From JAVBNF01 sp031551725 (GTDB lineage: Bacteria > Bacteroidota > Bacteroidia > Bacteroidales > P3), in NCBI GenBank assembly GCA_031551725.1, contig JAVBNF010000021.1:42477-106476 (forward strand): a DNA stretch of 64,000 nucleotides, in the 5' to 3' direction. Below the pieces are notes generated by a model. That model worked only from the letters and a program-made list of their open reading frames with translations. It was not told the DNA's origin and did no database searches. The translations under genes were made by a program, and so were the position numbers. This document shows, one piece after another, positions 25,424 to 35,328 of this stretch (position 1 is the first letter of the stretch; each line of letters begins with the position of its first letter).

Positions 25424-26872
25424 TTATTTTTCTTTTTTTATGAGTGCAAAAATTTGTTTGATATTGATTAAACGAATAACGAAAATCCATAACAACGAAG
25501 CCATACCTGCCGCAAAAGCACCCCAATACCAAACGGGGATAAAATATTTTGCCAAATAACAGAAAGAAATTATTCCTGCTATAAAAACGAATATTTTTAA
25601 CAAAAATAGGTAATTTTGTTGAATTTTAAAAATATGAACAGCAATTAAAACTTGGGCAATTGCACAAAATAAATTGGTAGTTAAATTGGAAAAAGCGGCG
25701 CCTTCTGCTTCAAAATGCGGAATTAAAACAAAATTGCAAAGCACATTCAGCCCGACTGCAATACCCGAAACAATATTCAATTGCTTTAGAAAACCACCGG
25801 CAGTGAGCAAAGTGCCGAAAATCCAAATCAAACAATAAGGAACAAAACTAAATGTTAAAATGCGATAAATGCTTGTCGATTCGGTAACATGCGCAGTATA
25901 GAGCAGCTTCATCAGTTCTTCGGAATAGAAAAAAGTGCAGATACTAAAAACACTTGAAGCTATGAAAAGCAGCGTGAATGCTGATTTTAGAACCGGAACA
26001 ACATCCATTTGGTCTTTAATCATTTTGGCAAAAAGCGGCAGCAACAAACCGGCAAACAGCGCGGGAATCATATTAATGCTGTCCAATATCCGGAATGCCG
26101 ATGCATAAATTCCGGCCTGACTGCTCCCATAATCGCCACCCAAAATCCGTTCAAGGAAAATACTGTCCAGCCGCGCATACAAAGTCATTAGAAAAGACAA
26201 CAATGCATAAGGAAGTCCTTTTTTGATAAAGAGAAATAACTGTGCTTTGTTTGGAATGAAAAAAAGTTTTTGAGTTTTCTTTTTGAGGATGGTATAAGCA
26301 ACAATAACGGCTATTAAATAGCTGATTAATTGCATATATACAAACCATTCTATTTGGAATTTTCCATTGAAAAGTCCGCCCCACAAAAGAATCGAGCAGA
26401 AAATGATCCCCAGGCTGCGGTCAAGAACAGATAAAAAGCTATCCGTTTTAAACATCAGAAGTGCCGAAATATTGCTGCGCAGATAATTTAATACGGAAAC
26501 CAAAATATGTAAAACCGCAAGCAAACCAATCATCCGGAAATAAGCGGCATCATAATGCAGCGCCCAGGCAGAAATGAAAACAACGAATAAATAACACCAG
26601 CCTAAAATGAATTTTAGAAATAAGCCGTGCGGCAAGTATCTGGATAGCAGGTTGTTTTGTTGGGAGATTAAACGGTTGTTGTAATTTTGAAATCCGAAAT
26701 CCAAGAGAATTGTAAACAAAAAGCAAAAATTAAACGCCACAAAATACCGTCCGTATTCCAATGCCCCTACCGTATTCTGAACCGTACGGTCGATGCCGAA
26801 CACCCAAAAGAACTTGATCAGAACGTTTAAGGATACAATAAGCAAAGCATTTGATACGAATAATCTGCGCAT
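25424..26872 (-). CDS. Polysaccharide flippase (Wzx/MOP superfamily)
   Basis: A 482-residue protein with around twelve to fourteen hydrophobic helices, of the multidrug/oligosaccharidyl-lipid/polysaccharide exporter type. It starts MRRLFVSNALLIVSLNVLIK and has the characteristic early YGRYFVAFNFCFLFTILLDFGFQNYNNR segment and a mid-chain FILDSINMIPALFAGLLLPLFAKM-like region. Predicted to flip lipid-linked glycan to the periplasmic face. It is first in the flippase, chain-length, ligase operon, with a TATATTTG -7 box at 26896-26903. No glycosyltransferase genes adjoin this operon, so the glycan must be made elsewhere. Confidence 0.83.
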   Translation of the reverse strand: MRRLFVSNALLIVSLNVLIKFFWVFGIDRTVQNTVGALEYGRYFVAFNFCFLFTILLDFGFQNYNNRLISQQNNLLSRYLPHGLFLKFILGWCYLFVVFISAWALHYDAAYFRMIGLLAVLHILVSVLNYLRSNISALLMFKTDSFLSVLDRSLGIIFCSILLWGGLFNGKFQIEWFVYMQLISYLIAVIVAYTILKKKTQKLFFIPNKAQLFLFIKKGLPYALLSFLMTLYARLDSIFLERILGGDYGSSQAGIYASAFRILDSINMIPALFAGLLLPLFAKMIKDQMDVVPVLKSAFTLLFIASSVFSICTFFYSEELMKLLYTAHVTESTSIYRILTFSFVPYCLIWIFGTLLTAGGFLKQLNIVSGIAVGLNVLCNFVLIPHFEAEGAAFSNLTTNLFCAIAQVLIAVHIFKIQQNYLFLLKIFVFIAGIISFCYLAKYFIPVWYWGAFAAGMASLLWIFVIRLINIKQIFALIKKEK

Positions 26873-26895
26873 ATTTATCGAATGATAATAAATTG

Positions 26896-26903
26896 CAAAT
26901 ATA
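26896..26903 (-). promoter_or_regulatory. -7 promoter box of the flippase operon
   Basis: TATATTTG on the minus strand, 24 bases before the flippase ATG. Confidence 0.55.
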
Positions 26904-26935
26904 ATTCATAATTCATAATTCATAATTCATAAATT
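26900..26935. repeat. ATAATTC heptamer array
   Basis: Four consecutive copies of ATAATTC fill the gap between the divergent flippase and lytic transglycosylase promoters. Confidence 0.7.
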
Positions 26936-26940
26936 TTTCG

Positions 26941-26948
26941 TATCTTTG
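26941..26948 (+). promoter_or_regulatory. -7 promoter box of the lytic transglycosylase operon
   Basis: TATCTTTG, 24 bases before the ATG at 26972. Confidence 0.6.
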
Positions 26949-26971
26949 CAAATTGGTTAATAGACTATTTG

Positions 26972-28882
26972 ATGAGCAATACGTTTACAAAATATATTTT
27001 TACACTGATTTTGACTGGTGTAAGTTGTGTCCCGCTTATGCAAGCTCAAGAGGTGGATACTTTTGATGAAATAAATACCGATTATTCATTGAAAGATTTT
27101 TATTTATCTAAATATTTACAGTTTTATACGGATAAAGAAGCATTGGAAATGGAAATGTTGGATACTATTCCGTTTTCACCTTCCGATATTCCAGATTCTG
27201 TGTATATTGAGCGTTTGTTAAACATGCGTTCTTCGGTAAATTTGAGATACAATGACAAAGTGCGCCGTTACATAGAGGTGTATGTGTTCAAACGCCGTAG
27301 GCAAATGCAGGTCATGTTGGCACTTTCCAATTATTATTTCCCGATTTTTGAAGAAGCCTTAGACCAACAAGGAGTTCCGACCGATTTAAAATATTTGGCG
27401 ATTATTGAATCGGCATTGAATCCTTACGCCAAGTCGCGTATGGGAGCTGCCGGTTTGTGGCAGTTTATGTACCGTACGGGAAAAATGTATGATCTGAACG
27501 TAGATGCCAACATTGATGAACGTTATGATCCCACAAAAGCCAGTCAGGCAGCCGCTGTTTATTTAAAGGATTTATATACTACTTTCGGCGACTGGAGTTT
27601 GGCAATTGCGGCTTATAATTGTGGCCCCGGAAATGTTCACAAGGCCATCCGTCGTGCGAAAGGGAAAACCGATTTTTGGCAAATTTATAATTACCTCCCT
27701 CGTGAAACACGCGGATATGTACCTGCCTTTGTTGGAGCGTCCTACGCTATGCAATATTATCGCGAACACGGAATCTACCCTCCGGAAGACCTCGTCCCGA
27801 TGATTACAGACACCATTATGTTTAACCAAAACATCAGCATGGCCCAAATGGCTTCCGTGTTGAATGTACCGCCTCGCGTATTGCGCGATTTAAACCCACA
27901 ATATAGAAACGACATTATTACAGCAAATCAAAATGCATGTGCTTTTAAATTACCTGTTGATTTACTAATCCCATTTATAGAAAATAAAGATACGATTTGT
28001 GCTTTAACAAATAATTTGCTGCTTGCTTCTACTGATAAAATACAAGAAGAACGAAAAACAGCCCAAATTGTTTATGTCGTAAAAAAAGGAGATAATCTTG
28101 CAGCTATCGGTCAGAAATTCAATGTGCAGGTGTCTCAAATACGTGAATGGAATGACTTGTCCAACAATCTTATTCATCCAACTCAAAAGCTGGTAATATA
28201 TACAAAATCAACAAAATATGCTCCAATCGCAGCGGAGCTGTCGAAGCCGATTTCTGTATTGGATGCAAATGAAGGCGATCCGCTTGCAAAAACTGAAGCT
28301 AAAAATGAGAATGTGGTTGAGGATTCCAATGTTGAAGAACTGGAACGCGAACCAGCCCAACCAATGATGACTTCATCGCACACGAAGCCCTTAAGTTCAA
28401 TGAACACTGTGGGAAGTAAACCCAAAGTGAATCCTACAACCGTCTCTTCAACGGAAGTGCGACCCACTACCAAGACACAAACCGCGCAAGTTGATCAATT
28501 AAAAACTACTCAACCTGCTCAATCCAAACAAGTTGCTGTAGATAATAAATCGACTTCCTCACCATCAGTTGCTCCTAAGCCCAAAAACAATGTTCAAACT
28601 GTTGCAACAAACAAAGCAGCGGCCAAACCGAATACTAATAAAGTGGCTTTAAAATCGGAATCGGGAAATATGCGCTCTAAAGTCAATACCGTTCAAGCGC
28701 GTAATACAGCTTCGACAAATGCTAAAATCATACAACATAAGGTTGTAAAGGGTGAAACATTATTTTCGATTGCAAGAAAATACCAAGGATCCAATATACA
28801 GGAAATTATTCGTTTGAATAACTTACAAAAAAGTGGAAACTTGATTTTCTCCGGACAAGTCTTACGTATTCCTGTTTCTTAA
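26972..28882 (+). CDS. mltD: Membrane-bound lytic murein transglycosylase D-like protein with two LysM domains
   Basis: Cleaves peptidoglycan between MurNAc and GlcNAc with formation of 1,6-anhydroMurNAc, in the periplasm. The ATG at 26972 begins MSNTFTKYIFTLILTGVSCV, a signal peptide; an in-frame TTG three bases earlier is unlikely to be the start. The SLT domain covers about residues 120-270, with the catalytic glutamate E146 in YLAIIESALNP, then SRMGAAGLWQFM and AAYNCGPGNVHKAI. LysM domains lie near 365-410 and at the C-terminus (587-636), joined by a long Thr/Gln/Lys-rich linker. The SGNH and MBOAT genes follow within 16 bases, suggesting a cell-wall acetylation/turnover operon. Confidence 0.92.
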   Translation: MSNTFTKYIFTLILTGVSCVPLMQAQEVDTFDEINTDYSLKDFYLSKYLQFYTDKEALEMEMLDTIPFSPSDIPDSVYIERLLNMRSSVNLRYNDKVRRYIEVYVFKRRRQMQVMLALSNYYFPIFEEALDQQGVPTDLKYLAIIESALNPYAKSRMGAAGLWQFMYRTGKMYDLNVDANIDERYDPTKASQAAAVYLKDLYTTFGDWSLAIAAYNCGPGNVHKAIRRAKGKTDFWQIYNYLPRETRGYVPAFVGASYAMQYYREHGIYPPEDLVPMITDTIMFNQNISMAQMASVLNVPPRVLRDLNPQYRNDIITANQNACAFKLPVDLLIPFIENKDTICALTNNLLLASTDKIQEERKTAQIVYVVKKGDNLAAIGQKFNVQVSQIREWNDLSNNLIHPTQKLVIYTKSTKYAPIAAELSKPISVLDANEGDPLAKTEAKNENVVEDSNVEELEREPAQPMMTSSHTKPLSSMNTVGSKPKVNPTTVSSTEVRPTTKTQTAQVDQLKTTQPAQSKQVAVDNKSTSSPSVAPKPKNNVQTVATNKAAAKPNTNKVALKSESGNMRSKVNTVQARNTASTNAKIIQHKVVKGETLFSIARKYQGSNIQEIIRLNNLQKSGNLIFSGQVLRIPVS

Positions 28883-28897
28883 AGAATTTTTTGAACA

Positions 28898-30376
28898 GTG
28901 AAACCATATAAAAGTTTTCTTTTTTTATTGGTATTGGCTATTGTAGCTGGCAATGTTCTCTATTTTTACCCGGGAGCTTCTATCCCTGTTTATAAGTCTT
29001 TCAGCATTCGTATTCCTACATTGTTCGATGAACAAAAAAAGGACGTAGGGGTTCAACCAACTCTTGCTTATAATGAAAAAATGCAGCCCAACACATTACG
29101 CTATGATTGGACACAAGAAGAATTAGCAGATAATATACAAATAGATACATCGTTTTTATGTAGCAACCAATTGAAAAACATCCCTGCATACCCAATTGAA
29201 TATACAGGACAAAATCCTTTAATTAAATTCTATGAAAAATTGCAAGATAGCAACCGCTCAAAGCCTCTCCGCATTGCTCATTTTGGAGATTCGCAAATAG
29301 AGGGGGATCATATTTCGTCAACATTACGTGATTATTTTCAACGTTCTTTCGGCGGATCCGGATGCGGTTTTTTACCTTTGTTTTCGCCTGTCAATGCAAA
29401 TAGTTTTGAAGTGAATTATTCTCCGGAATGGACGAAAAAAACAGTCTTAAACACTTCTCGTCAAAATAATTTCGGATTAACAATGGGCTATATATCCGCA
29501 TCCGAAACGGATGAGCAACCATTTGTAGAAATTCGCAAATTTCCTTACGTAGCTTATCCTACAAGTACTCGTTTTGAAAACTTACACCTATTAGTTTCTT
29601 TAAATACTGCGGTTGATGATATTCAAGTAGTTGTTCGTCAGCAAACGATGGATGCCGAATTTCAAATAGATACTTTGGGCGGTTTTCAGTGGCTTAGCAT
29701 GCGTGTTCCTGCTGCTTTTGCAAATTTGAAAATCCTTTTTCCAAGTCAAAAACGGTCCCTTCTTTATGGCGTTTTTCTTGATAGTTGTGAAGGAATAGCA
29801 GTCGATAACTATAGCTTGCGCGGTGCTGCCGGATACATTTTTTCCTGCAACACAAGCAATGTGTTGAAAGAAAGTTTTACCTTGACAAATACAAGTCTAA
29901 TTATCTTTCAATTCGGTGTAAACGCTGTTCCTGCGGCTTCGGTGCATCTAAAATCCACTCAGCCATATGAAGATAATTGGTATAAAGAATTATCTTATAT
30001 GCGCACTCTTGCACCTGATGTCCCAATTTTGGTGATTGGAACATCTGATCGTTCTTCAAAAACTCCCGAAGGATTTGAAACCAATCCGAACATTAAATGT
30101 ATTTTGACTGCTCAACGAAATGCTGCTTTGCGTGCCGGATGCGCTTTTTGGAGTTTGTTTGATGCTATGGGCGGCGAAAATTCTATGCAGGAATGGATGA
30201 ATCAGAAACCACGCTTGTGTGCAAAAGACTTTGTTCACTTCTCGCAACACGGAGCCAAGCAGGTAGGGGAAATGATGTATAAATCAATAGCTTCCGATTA
30301 TTGGGCCTATTTGTATGAAAAACAAGCAGACTCTTTACGCCGCACGCCGCCGCCGAAAGAATTGGAAATGGAATGA
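28898..30376 (+). CDS. SGNH/GDSL-hydrolase-like protein, partner of MBOAT acetyltransferase
   Basis: A 492-residue membrane-anchored exported protein starting with GTG at 28898, 15 bases after mltD. One N-terminal helix (SFLFLLVLAIVAGNVLYFY) is visible. The SGNH block I motif is LRIAHFGDSQIEGDHIS with S132; a later DVPILVIGTSDRSS segment and KDFVHFSQHGAKQVGEMM near residue 450 supply the block V Asp-x-x-His. Such proteins either transfer acetyl groups to, or remove them from, glycans (as in PatB, AlgX/AlgJ, DltD systems). It overlaps the MBOAT gene by 4 bases (ATGA), so the two products probably work together. The glycan target is unknown; peptidoglycan is plausible given mltD. Confidence 0.82.
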   Translation: MKPYKSFLFLLVLAIVAGNVLYFYPGASIPVYKSFSIRIPTLFDEQKKDVGVQPTLAYNEKMQPNTLRYDWTQEELADNIQIDTSFLCSNQLKNIPAYPIEYTGQNPLIKFYEKLQDSNRSKPLRIAHFGDSQIEGDHISSTLRDYFQRSFGGSGCGFLPLFSPVNANSFEVNYSPEWTKKTVLNTSRQNNFGLTMGYISASETDEQPFVEIRKFPYVAYPTSTRFENLHLLVSLNTAVDDIQVVVRQQTMDAEFQIDTLGGFQWLSMRVPAAFANLKILFPSQKRSLLYGVFLDSCEGIAVDNYSLRGAAGYIFSCNTSNVLKESFTLTNTSLIIFQFGVNAVPAASVHLKSTQPYEDNWYKELSYMRTLAPDVPILVIGTSDRSSKTPEGFETNPNIKCILTAQRNAALRAGCAFWSLFDAMGGENSMQEWMNQKPRLCAKDFVHFSQHGAKQVGEMMYKSIASDYWAYLYEKQADSLRRTPPPKELEME

Positions 30377-31890
30377 AAGAATACCTAAAGGAAATATTTA
30401 CGTATAACGAACAATCGCCGTTCTTGTTCACACACTTGAATTTTTGGGCATTTTTTCTTGTCGTGCTTGGCATTTTTGCTTGTATATACGACAAGAAAAA
30501 ACTGCGCAACTTCTTTTTGTTTGCAGTAAGCATCTTTTTTTACTATAAAACAGGAGGATATTTCTTTATCTTGTTGCTGTTTTCAACAGTTACAGACTAT
30601 TTTATCGGACTTGGAATTGCGGATTTTCAAACCAAATGGAAACGTAAGTCTCTTTTATTACTGAGTATTCTGATAAATTTGGGTGTTTTAAGTTACTTCA
30701 AATATACTTATTTTTTTACGGATTTATTCAATCAATTTTTTGGGACACATGTAGAAGCAATCGATTGGCTGGCTGCATGGGCCAACGATGTTGCCGGGAC
30801 GCACTTTGACATCACCTCAATTATTTTACCCGTTGGGATATCGTTCTATACTTTCCAGTGTATGAGCTATATTGTTGATGTTTACCGAAAAGATGTAAAA
30901 CCCATTCGCAGTATCATTGATTTCGGATTCTATGTAACCTTTTTCCCACCATTGGTGGCCGGACCGATTATACGCGCATCCGAATTTGTACCGCAATTAT
31001 ATCGTAGCTATCAGCTTTCTACACGCGAATTTTCCATTGCTGTCTTTCTGATTTTAGGTGGATTAATCAAGAAAATGTTAATTTCCGACTATATTTCAAT
31101 CAATTTTGTCGATCGTGTTTTTGATATGCCGCAGCTGTACACCGGATTCGAAAATTTGATGGCCGTTTATGGTTATGCAATCCAAATTTATTGCGACTTT
31201 TCCGGATATACCGATATTGCAATTGGCGTAGCGATGATTCTTGGTTTTCAGCTACCTATCAACTTTAACTCGCCTTACAAAGCAGTAAACATTACAGATT
31301 TTTGGAGGCGATGGCACATTTCGCTTTCTCGTTGGCTGCGCGACTATCTCTATATTCCGCTTGGTGGAAACCGTAAAGGTAAACTTAGAACCTATTTAAA
31401 CTTGCTTATAACCATGCTTTTAGGTGGGTTATGGCACGGTGCCAATCTTAAATTCATCTTATGGGGAGCTTTACACGGCATGGGCTTGGCGGTGGATAAA
31501 ATCATTGCCAAAATATCAAAACGACCGAAAAAAGTTTCGAGAATACGGCGATTTACAGGAATATTTTTTACCTTTCATTTTGTTTGTTTTGCATGGATTT
31601 TTTTCCGTGCCGAAGACATGCACGTAGTTTCGCAAATCTTAAATCAAATTGCCTATAATTTTGAAGTTGCTGAAATTCTAACAATTATAGATGCATATCG
31701 TATCGTATTTATCATTATGCTTTTTGGATTCATTCTTCATTGGTTGCCTGCCAATACCAAAGAATCTGTTCAAAACATCTTCATTCGTACACCTTTAGCA
31801 ATTAAATTGATAGCTTGTTCATTGGTCGCAATCGGTCTTTATCAAGTTAAATCGGCAGACTTACAGCCATTTATTTATTTCCAGTTTTAA
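30373..31890 (+). CDS. MBOAT family O-acyltransferase (AlgI/DltB/PatA-like)
   Basis: Polytopic inner-membrane protein (505 residues, about ten to twelve helices) that passes acetyl groups from a cytoplasmic donor to the periplasm for glycan O-acetylation. Diagnostic motifs: ILPVGISFYTFQCMSYIVDVYR near 151-172, FPPLVAGPIIRASEF near 191-205, IYCDFSGYTDIAIG near 272-285, NITDFWRRWHISLSRWLRDYLYIPLGG with H315, and LLGGLWHGANLKFILWG with the catalytic H355. Both active-site histidines are intact. Start codon overlaps the SGNH stop. Last gene of the mltD operon. Confidence 0.93.
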   Translation: MKEYLKEIFTYNEQSPFLFTHLNFWAFFLVVLGIFACIYDKKKLRNFFLFAVSIFFYYKTGGYFFILLLFSTVTDYFIGLGIADFQTKWKRKSLLLLSILINLGVLSYFKYTYFFTDLFNQFFGTHVEAIDWLAAWANDVAGTHFDITSIILPVGISFYTFQCMSYIVDVYRKDVKPIRSIIDFGFYVTFFPPLVAGPIIRASEFVPQLYRSYQLSTREFSIAVFLILGGLIKKMLISDYISINFVDRVFDMPQLYTGFENLMAVYGYAIQIYCDFSGYTDIAIGVAMILGFQLPINFNSPYKAVNITDFWRRWHISLSRWLRDYLYIPLGGNRKGKLRTYLNLLITMLLGGLWHGANLKFILWGALHGMGLAVDKIIAKISKRPKKVSRIRRFTGIFFTFHFVCFAWIFFRAEDMHVVSQILNQIAYNFEVAEILTIIDAYRIVFIIMLFGFILHWLPANTKESVQNIFIRTPLAIKLIACSLVAIGLYQVKSADLQPFIYFQF

Positions 31891-31996
31891 CAATCTTCTT
31901 ATTTGGAAATTTTATAAATTGTAGTTTGTAATTATAATAAAATCAGTTTTTAAAATAAAATAAAAAAAAAAAACTTCTATTTATTAAAAAATAATT

Positions 31997-32027
31997 TTTG
32001 TCAGTTTGGAAGAAACCCCTATCTTTG
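31997..32027 (+). promoter_or_regulatory. Promoter of the SusC/SusD operon
   Basis: TTTG at 31997-32000 and TATCTTTG at 32020-32027 with 19 bases between, an ideal Bacteroidetes promoter. The leader to the ATG is about 90 bases; GGGTATT near 32036 can pair with GATACTC near 32074, giving a weak hairpin whose role is unclear. Confidence 0.65.
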
Positions 32028-32121
32028 CAGTTCATGGGGTATTGTTCAAGGAAGGGATTTTGGAGCGGATACTCAAGAATTTACTGAAAAAAATAAATAA
32101 ATTAAATAACAAAAACAACTA

Positions 32122-35100
32122 ATGACTTTTATGAAAAGGCTTCTTCTTCTAATCGTGCCAATGTTATTGGCAGGAGTGCAGGTGATGCAGGCGCAACGTA
32201 CGCTTACGGGGGTCGTCATCAGCGCTGAAGACAATCTTGGTTTGCCCGGGGTTGCCGTTACTGTTCAAGGAACAACTATTGGTGCTATTACAGACATCGA
32301 TGGTAGATTCAGCTTGAAAGCTCCTGAAAATGCAACTATCCTGGTGTTTAACTTTGTCGGTATGGCAACGCAAGAAATTCCAATCAATGGAAAAGCTACG
32401 TTCAACGTAACAATGAGCCCAACCGCTACCACGTTATCCACAACAGTGGTAACAGCCATGGGGATCGAACGTTCCGAAAAAACACTTGGTTATGCAGTGG
32501 CAGCTGTATCCAGCGATCAACTCGTTCAAAAATCAGAACCTGATGCTTTACGTGCACTTGAAGGTAAAATTCCTGGTGTAAACATTTCTGCATCCAGCGG
32601 TCAAGTAGGTAGTTCTACCCGTATTAACGTACGTGGTAACAACTCTTTCTATGGAAACAACGAGCCGCTATTCGTAGTAGATGGAGTACCTTATAGTAAT
32701 AGCGGCGGTGGCGGCGGAAACCAATTCGTTGGTAGCGCAGGAGCTACAGCCGACCCGTTCTCTACATTAGACCCGAACGATATTGCTGAGTTATCGGTGT
32801 TGAAAGGTGCCGCAGCTGCAGCTCTTTACGGTTCTCGTGCTGCAAACGGTGTTGTTTTGATTACGACAAAATCAGGCTCTAAATCCCGCAGAATGTCACA
32901 AAAAGGAACTGAAATTTCTGTGATGTCTTCTGTTGCTTGGGAAAAAATCGGAAACTTGCCGGAATATCAAAACACATATGGAGCCGGTTCTGGTTTTACA
33001 TATCAAAATGCCAATGGCTCTTGGGGACCCGCTTTTGGAACGATCGACTCGATTCCTACATGGCCCGATTATAAAGCTGCTTTCCCTGAAATGGGTGAAT
33101 ATCAAGCGTATCGTAATTATGCCGACAATGTTGAGAGTTTATTCCAAACAGGTATGACGTTTGATAACTCGATTGGAGTTTCAAGTAATAACGATAAAGG
33201 ATCATTGAGTATTACTGTGTCAGACCTTAGACAAACAGGTTATATTCCGAACTCGGAATTTAATAGAACGAGCTTTAGCTTCGGAGGAAATACTCGCTTG
33301 GACAATAAGTTCAAAGTAGGTGGTAACTTCTCCTATTCAAAAAGCCAACAATTAGGTTCTATGTATGGTAATGATGGAGTAGCCGGACAAACATCTGCGT
33401 TTGCACGTACGATGTTCTTGGCTCGTAACTGGAATATGGATCTTCCTTACGAAGATTCAGAAGGAAATCCGGTTTCTACAAACAAATCGCAATATGATAA
33501 CCCGAAATGGGCGTTTGAACACAATACGGTTACTACAAACATGCACCGTGCTGTTGCAAATGCAAATATTGGTTATACAGTTGCAGATTGGTTGACAATT
33601 AACTATTTGATCGGTTTTAACCGCTATTCGGAAGACCGTACATCTGTAATTGATGTAGGCTCTCGCGGAGCCAGCGGACTTGGTTCTATTGGTTCTGATG
33701 TAGTGGGATTAACTGAAATCGAGTCTAACTTGTCGGCCACAGTCTCGACCATGTTGGCAAAAGGATTTTCGTTGCAAGCCACACTTGGACAAAATGCCAA
33801 CCAACGTTCGTCTGAATACACTACTGCAGGTGGTGAAGAGATGGTTGCTCGCGGTGTTTACACGGTAGGTAACACAAAAGGTCAAACAGCTGGAAGCGGT
33901 ACTTCAATGCGTCGATTGGTTGGTTTGTATGCAGATATGGCCTTCGGTTACAATAACTACTTGTTCTTGAACTTAACCGGACGTATGGATATGTCGTCTA
34001 CATTGCCGAAAGAAAATAACACATATTTCTATCCGGGTGCTGCGGTTTCGTTTGTATTCTCCGACTTCTTCAAAATTTCAAACGATGTATTTAACTTAGG
34101 ACGTGTACGTTTGGGATATGCTAAAGTGGGTAATGATGCTTCTCCTTATTATACAAATGGAAAATACGGAATCGGAAGCACTTATCGCGGACAACCAACG
34201 ATGAGCCTTGTTTCAACCGTTTATGATGAAAACTTGAAACCGGAGTTTACGAAAGAGTTCGAAGCCGGTGCTGAGTTGACATTCTTTAAAAATCGCTTGC
34301 ACGCAGACTTCACCTACTACGACCGTAGAACTACCGACCAAATTGCACCGCTTGCACAAGCGGCTTCTTCAGGAAAAGCGAACTATATAACTAACTTGGG
34401 TGAAATTAGAAATAATGGTGTGGAAATTGCATTGGATGCAACGCCCGTTCGTTTGCAAAATTCATTCGAGTGGAACATCGCCGTTACTTTCACGAAAAAT
34501 ATCAATGAGGTAAGAGCATTGGGTGCTGAAATGACAGACGATGCAATGATGACTTTGAACACAGGTTGCTCGAACTGTCCGATTCCTACTCTGCAAGTGG
34601 GACATGAGTACGGTTATCTTCGTGGAACAAAAGCACCTAAAGACTCTGCAACCGGTCAACACTACCTAATTAATTCCGAAACAGGTTTGTTGTTGCGTAG
34701 CGACAGTTTATATGACTTGGGTAATGTTTCTCCCGATTATACAATGGGCTTTATCAATACATTCAAATTTAAAAACTTTACTTTGGGTGTCGTGTTTGAT
34801 ATTAGCAAAGGTGGTATTATTTACACAACGTCCGTACAAAATATGTTGGGTCGTGGTGTGACCAAAGATACTGAGGATCGTTTGGGACTCCGCGTGATAC
34901 CGGGTGTATTGGCCGATGCAACAACAGGTAAAGCAATTTTGGATGAAAACGGAAATTATATCCAAAACTATATTCCGATAACTGCACAGCAATTGTACTT
35001 CACCGATGGTTTTGCAACCAACTCAGCCCACGAATTTAGTGTGTTCGATGCAACCGTATTCCGCTTGCGCGAAATTTCTTTGGGATATGATTTCCCGAAA

Positions 35101-35304
35101 GCATGGTTGAGTAAAACTCCATTCGGATCTGCAAACCTTTCGTTTTCAGCTCGTAACTTGTGGTACTTCGCACCGAATGTTCCGGAATACACTAATTATG
35201 ACCCGGTTGCCAACTCAGGTGGCTCGGGTAATATCCAAGGATTGGACTACAACGTTGCTCCATCATCAAAACGCTATGGTGTTAACCTTCGTTTCACATT
35301 CTAA
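32122..35304 (+). CDS. susC: SusC/RagA family TonB-linked outer-membrane transporter
   Basis: Outer-membrane barrel of 1060 residues that imports glycans or peptides with a SusD lipoprotein lid, energised by TonB. Signal peptide ends QVMQAQ; then a carboxypeptidase-like regulatory domain (LTGVVISAEDNLGLPGVAVT to SLKAPENATI, residues 27-80), a plug domain (ALRALEGKIPGVNISASSGQ, FVVDGVPYSN, AALYGSRAANGVVLITTKSG near 235-255) and a barrel that ends with the typical aromatic terminus GVNLRFTF. There is no N-terminal STN domain, so it is not expected to signal to an anti-sigma factor. The SusD gene follows after 24 bases. No glycoside hydrolase adjoins, so the substrate cannot be guessed; peptide import is as likely as glycan import. 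Confidence 0.94.
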   Translation: MTFMKRLLLLIVPMLLAGVQVMQAQRTLTGVVISAEDNLGLPGVAVTVQGTTIGAITDIDGRFSLKAPENATILVFNFVGMATQEIPINGKATFNVTMSPTATTLSTTVVTAMGIERSEKTLGYAVAAVSSDQLVQKSEPDALRALEGKIPGVNISASSGQVGSSTRINVRGNNSFYGNNEPLFVVDGVPYSNSGGGGGNQFVGSAGATADPFSTLDPNDIAELSVLKGAAAAALYGSRAANGVVLITTKSGSKSRRMSQKGTEISVMSSVAWEKIGNLPEYQNTYGAGSGFTYQNANGSWGPAFGTIDSIPTWPDYKAAFPEMGEYQAYRNYADNVESLFQTGMTFDNSIGVSSNNDKGSLSITVSDLRQTGYIPNSEFNRTSFSFGGNTRLDNKFKVGGNFSYSKSQQLGSMYGNDGVAGQTSAFARTMFLARNWNMDLPYEDSEGNPVSTNKSQYDNPKWAFEHNTVTTNMHRAVANANIGYTVADWLTINYLIGFNRYSEDRTSVIDVGSRGASGLGSIGSDVVGLTEIESNLSATVSTMLAKGFSLQATLGQNANQRSSEYTTAGGEEMVARGVYTVGNTKGQTAGSGTSMRRLVGLYADMAFGYNNYLFLNLTGRMDMSSTLPKENNTYFYPGAAVSFVFSDFFKISNDVFNLGRVRLGYAKVGNDASPYYTNGKYGIGSTYRGQPTMSLVSTVYDENLKPEFTKEFEAGAELTFFKNRLHADFTYYDRRTTDQIAPLAQAASSGKANYITNLGEIRNNGVEIALDATPVRLQNSFEWNIAVTFTKNINEVRALGAEMTDDAMMTLNTGCSNCPIPTLQVGHEYGYLRGTKAPKDSATGQHYLINSETGLLLRSDSLYDLGNVSPDYTMGFINTFKFKNFTLGVVFDISKGGIIYTTSVQNMLGRGVTKDTEDRLGLRVIPGVLADATTGKAILDENGNYIQNYIPITAQQLYFTDGFATNSAHEFSVFDATVFRLREISLGYDFPKAWLSKTPFGSANLSFSARNLWYFAPNVPEYTNYDPVANSGGSGNIQGLDYNVAPSSKRYGVNLRFTF

Positions 35305-35328
35305 TAACGTAATTATATAAAAGAAGAT

